From Treponema bryantii (GTDB lineage Bacteria; Spirochaetota; Spirochaetia; Treponematales; Treponemataceae), in assembly GCA_015061465.1 (NCBI GenBank), contig SUWN01000014.1:1-44763 (forward strand): 44,763 nt of DNA, given 5' to 3'. Below are positions 41,907 through 44,763 of the stretch, piece after piece. The notes under the pieces were generated by a model. It ran no database searches. It was given only the letters and a program-made list of their open reading frames with translations, and was not told where the DNA came from. The position numbers and the translations under genes are program-made. How positions within the stretch are numbered: the stretch's first letter is position 1; each line of letters opens with the position of its first letter.

Positions 41907-42891
41907 GGCAAAAAAAGAAAAAGCTGTTGTTCAAAAAAGAAGTTTCTGGGAACGAAATGAAGCGTCAAACGGAATTCTTCTTAAAGAAACTTCTAAAAAC
42001 TATGCAATATCTATATTCCGTGCCATCCTTTTGTTTGGTATGTGTTTTATGATTCTTCAGCCAATTTTAAACAAAATAAGTTTAAGTTTTATGGCTGAAA
42101 AAGACTTATATGACTCAACAATTATTGTTATCCCAAAAAACTTCTCTCTAAATAACTGGAGAATTTCGTTAGATTTGATGGGATACAAAGAAGCTTTGTT
42201 TAATACAATTTGGGTTTCTGTATTAGTATCTGTTCTTGAAGTATTTGTATGTAGCCTTGTAGGATATGGATTTTCAAGATTTAATTTTCCTTTAAAACGT
42301 TTCTGGTTTTTCTGTGTAATTTTAATCATTGTTATTCCGCCTCAGACAATTTCTACATCATTGTTCTTGCACTTCCGTTTCTTTAAATTCTTTGGAATGG
42401 AATTGAACTTACGAAGTAGTATGATTCCTTACATATTGATGTGTTGTGGTTGTATGGGATTAAAAAATGGTTTGTACATCTTTATGATTCGTCAGTATTT
42501 CTTGGGATTCCCTTATGAATTGGAAGAAGCTGCTTATGTAGATGGTTGTGGACCTTTTGCTACATTCTTTAAAATTATGATTCCAGGTGCAAAACCTATT
42601 CTTACATCTTGTTTCTTGTTCTCATTTGTTTGGCAATGGACAGATAGTTTCTACACAGAATTGTTCTTAGGAAAAATTAAACTTCTTTCAACACAAGTAA
42701 ATGCGTTAACTGACCGTTTTGGTCAATATTTGGCTGCATTGTACGGTGGTGGTGGACAAGCTCCTATTGGATATGCAAATGCAATTCTTTCAACTGGTGT
42801 TTTGCTTACAATTATTCCTTTGATTATTTTGTATTTGTTCGCACAAAGATTGTTCGTAGAAAGTATTTCTTCTACAGGTTTGAAAGTATAA
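41899..42891 (+). CDS. Carbohydrate ABC transporter permease (second subunit of second pair)
   Basis: A 330-residue six-span permease overlapping the preceding gene by 8 bp. The EAA loop reads ELEEAAYVDGCGPFATFFKI, followed by ILTSCFLFSFVWQWTDSFYT, and the ending LFVESISSTGLKV is typical of UgpE/LplC-like proteins. An AAGGTGG site lies before the ATG. The N-terminal 35 residues are polar and cytosolic. It completes the second channel of the locus; a very strong hairpin terminator follows. Confidence 0.92.
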   Translation: MTKAKKEKAVVQKRSFWERNEASNGILLKETSKNYAISIFRAILLFGMCFMILQPILNKISLSFMAEKDLYDSTIIVIPKNFSLNNWRISLDLMGYKEALFNTIWVSVLVSVLEVFVCSLVGYGFSRFNFPLKRFWFFCVILIIVIPPQTISTSLFLHFRFFKFFGMELNLRSSMIPYILMCCGCMGLKNGLYIFMIRQYFLGFPYELEEAAYVDGCGPFATFFKIMIPGAKPILTSCFLFSFVWQWTDSFYTELFLGKIKLLSTQVNALTDRFGQYLAALYGGGGQAPIGYANAILSTGVLLTIIPLIILYLFAQRLFVESISSTGLKV

Positions 42892-42910
42892 AAAAACTTA
42901 GTTCTATATG

Positions 42911-42964
42911 AAGGCTATCGTTGTTTTAAGGAATTTCCCCTAAAACAACGATAGCCTTTTTTTT
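42911..42964 (+). terminator. Strong intrinsic terminator inside the uptake locus
   Basis: AAGGCTATCGTTGTTTTA (42911-42928) pairs perfectly with TAAAACAACGATAGCCTT (42941-42958), the GG/CC pair inside extends it slightly, and eight T follow. It separates the permeases from the last binding-protein gene. Confidence 0.95.
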
Positions 42965-43048
42965 ATGTTTAAAACAATAGAATGGATAAATATATAATAA
43001 AAAAAATATAAATAACTAATAAAAAAAGTTTTTCAATTAATAAAACTG

Positions 43049-43057
43049 TGGTATAAT
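43049..43057 (+). promoter_or_regulatory. Extended -10 promoter of the terminal binding-protein gene
   Basis: TGGTATAAT is a perfect extended -10 (TGn then TATAAT at 43052-43057) with only a weak TTTTTC at the -35 position. An AGGAGG site (43091-43096) precedes the ATG at 43103, so the leader is about 40 nt. Confidence 0.7.
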
Positions 43058-43102
43058 AAATAATGTATTAAAAATCATTGAAAAAAAATTAGGAGGCAAA
43101 AA

Positions 43103-44491
43103 ATGATTAAAAGTACATGGAAAAAAGCCATGTGTATCGGACTATCTCTTTTGATGGTTGCAGGAACACTTACAGCTGCTCCAAAGAAAAAGAAAGGTGA
43201 TAATCCATTCAAAAATCAACCAAAACAAAGAAATTCTAAAAACAAAGTTTGGAATTTTAAAGACATGAATGTAATTGTTGCAGACTGGTGGACAGCAGAA
43301 GATATTCCAGATCCTGTTTCTCAAGTAGAAGAAGATCAAAGAGCTTGGCAAGATTGGATTCAAACTACTTATAAATTTACAATGAGAAATCTTGGAATTA
43401 GTAGCTGGAATGCTCACCCACAGAATGTTGCAAACTTCTGTACAACAGGTGGTGATGAAAATTACGTATTTGTAATTGATGGACGTTCTGCAGGTCCAGG
43501 AATTAAAGCAAATCTTTTCTATGATTTGTCAAAAGTTACTTCTATCGATTGGTCAAAAGATAAATGGGATCAAGCTACAAAACAAAAACTTTCAAAAGGT
43601 AGCAGCTTCTATGCAATGCGTGCAATTTCTCCAGAACCTCGTGGTGGTGTTTTCTTCAATAAAAGATTGCTCCAAGAAGCAGGTATTGATCCAGATTCAA
43701 TCTATGATATGCAAGCAAATGGTACTTGGACATGGGAAACATTTGAAGAAATGTGTAAAAAATGTACAAGAGACCTTGATAACGATGGTGTAAATGATAT
43801 TTATGCTATGGCTTCTCTTTCTACAGAATTCTGTTATCTTGCACTTGATTCAAACAGCGCATCTTTGATTTCTCGTGGGGCAGATGGAAAATTATTCAAT
43901 AATGCAGGTTCAGACAATTCTATGGAAGCTTGGAACTGGATTCGTCACATGGTTGATAACTACGAAATGCCATCTCCAGAAGGTGCAAACTGGGACTGGA
44001 TGTATACAGCATTTGCTAACGGTGAAACAGCATTCACTATTGACCAAGAATATACAGTACAAGTTGGTGGACGTTTCCACGATATGAAAGATGATTACGG
44101 ATTTGTATGTTTCCCAATGGGACCAAAAGGTGATGGAAAATACAAAACACTCCATGATGATAATATGTACATCATTCCAGGTTCTTATGATGATGAGACT
44201 GCTCAAAACATTGCAAAAGCATTTGACCTTTGGACAGACCCAGTTCCTGGATATGAAGATTCAGACACATGGAAAGAAAGCTACTATCCAATGTTCCGTG
44301 ATGAAAGAGCTGTAGATGAAACATTGGCATTAATGCTTGAAAATGCAAACCCACGTTATGATACTTTAGTTGCAGGATTCAACTCAGGTTCATTTATATG
44401 GAACTTCTGGGGTGGTTGGGCAACTCCACAAGAACAATACGAAGCAACAAAGAACGAATGGCAAGCACTCATCAACGATGCAAACCGTTAA
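43103..44491 (+). CDS. Extracellular solute-binding protein, family 1 (sugar)
   Basis: A 462-residue protein with a signal peptide MIKSTWKKAMCIGLSLLMVA ending near TLTAA (residue 26), so probably soluble in the periplasm. A Lys-rich linker precedes the binding fold: NVIVADWWTAEDIPDPVSQV, GGVFFNKRLLQEAGIDPDSI, TWTWETFEEMCKKCTRDLDN and YKTLHDDNMYIIPG. An EF-hand-like loop RDLDNDGVNDIYA (about 223-235) may bind calcium, as in several sugar-binding proteins. It has its own promoter behind a strong terminator and a perfect AGGAGG site; codon choice is biased towards C-ending codons, so it is probably abundant. It likely serves the second permease pair. Confidence 0.92.
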   Translation: MIKSTWKKAMCIGLSLLMVAGTLTAAPKKKKGDNPFKNQPKQRNSKNKVWNFKDMNVIVADWWTAEDIPDPVSQVEEDQRAWQDWIQTTYKFTMRNLGISSWNAHPQNVANFCTTGGDENYVFVIDGRSAGPGIKANLFYDLSKVTSIDWSKDKWDQATKQKLSKGSSFYAMRAISPEPRGGVFFNKRLLQEAGIDPDSIYDMQANGTWTWETFEEMCKKCTRDLDNDGVNDIYAMASLSTEFCYLALDSNSASLISRGADGKLFNNAGSDNSMEAWNWIRHMVDNYEMPSPEGANWDWMYTAFANGETAFTIDQEYTVQVGGRFHDMKDDYGFVCFPMGPKGDGKYKTLHDDNMYIIPGSYDDETAQNIAKAFDLWTDPVPGYEDSDTWKESYYPMFRDERAVDETLALMLENANPRYDTLVAGFNSGSFIWNFWGGWATPQEQYEATKNEWQALINDANR

Positions 44492-44518
44492 TCTTTAGTT
44501 GATTAGTTAGTTTTTTAC

Positions 44519-44553
44519 AAAAGAGCACGGAAATCTTCTGTGCTCTTTTTTTT
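44519..44553 (+). terminator. Intrinsic terminator after the binding-protein gene
   Basis: AAAAGAGCACGGAA pairs with TTCTGTGCTCTTTT around a 3-nt ATC loop with one G-U pair, followed by more T. Confidence 0.9.
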
Positions 44554-44763
44554 CGAGCGACATCGCAATCACCAAACGGCCTTCCGCTATTCGCTAACGC
44601 TCATTCTTCCGTAGACAAAAGTCTATTCCAGAACTCCGTAGCTCCACGCCTTCGCAAGTAAAAGTTATTAAAATTTACAAAATGTGAAAAATCTTTTTTA
44701 AATTTTTTTTCACATATTTCTAATATAAAAAAAGGTATTTTAGCCATGTAATTCACAATAAAG
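44554..44763. other. Gene-free window end: GC-richer patch and inverted repeat
   Basis: No coding frame is supported. Bases 44554-44660 are GC-richer than the rest of the intergenic DNA, rich in CCG/CGG trinucleotides, and begin with CGAGCGA as do the patches at 21654 and 21937. Downstream, ATGTGAAAAA (44682-44691) and TTTTTCACAT (44706-44715) form a 10-bp inverted repeat, followed by AT-rich sequence that may be the promoter region of a gene outside the window. Confidence 0.35.

Overview
The window is AT-rich and reads as a chromosomal segment of a spirochaete, most likely a host-associated or gut Treponema. The support is a DUF5312-like spirochaetal protein, lipoprotein signals with relaxed spirochaetal lipoboxes (FSC, SSC, TSC), a stand-alone sialic-acid-synthase-like gene as seen in treponemes that glycosylate flagellin, and a UgpC/MsmK-type ATPase alongside carbohydrate ABC transporters that carry no ATPase of their own. 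The species cannot be named from the sequence alone.

Layout. 1-7217: end of an FGGY sugar kinase, a HAD phosphatase, a MATE exporter, a NifX-like protein on the minus strand, tRNA-Gln(CTG) and tRNA-Glu(CTC), the DUF5312-like/pgeF pair and an orphan carboxyltransferase. 7293-17055: secA (minus), a run of lipoprotein, membrane, Nudix, SH3-like and NeuB-like genes, coaX (minus), hisS and another lipoprotein. 17210-21254: a complete potABCD polyamine importer (minus), separated from its convergent neighbour by a multi-stem bidirectional terminator. 21369-22172: a scar region with a truncated azlD remnant, a 179-bp inverted-repeat element and a second strongly folded, GC-richer patch, ending at tRNA-Leu(GAG). 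22318-28580: a DUF554 membrane protein, ugpC, an RNB-domain exoribonuclease, aspartokinase and dapB. 28597-30987: a membrane protein (minus) and a PadR / HAAS-DUF4097 / PspC envelope-stress module behind a palindromic operator. 31061-44491: a large carbohydrate-uptake locus.

The 31-44.5 kb locus is the most interesting part. It holds two substrate-binding proteins, one of them a 1019-residue membrane-anchored fusion with a duplicated beta-sandwich region. It also holds four permeases, an NHL-TPR membrane protein, a Yip1-family membrane protein and a 917-residue membrane-anchored protein that looks like a divergent TIM-barrel glycosidase (DUF5696-like). It has no ATPase; the strongly expressed ugpC-like gene at 23136 is the obvious candidate. 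I read it as two linked importers plus periplasmic handling of one unknown glycan.

A second pattern concerns gene starts. Several first-in-transcript genes (nifX-like, DUF5312-like, the lipoprotein at 10210, hisS, the RNB nuclease and the 31061 binding protein) lack a Shine-Dalgarno sequence. Each has a sigma70-like -10 box 6-11 nt upstream of its ATG, which predicts leaderless or near-leaderless mRNAs. Genes inside operons, and the strongly expressed ugpC and 43103 genes, have clear AGGAGG-type sites.
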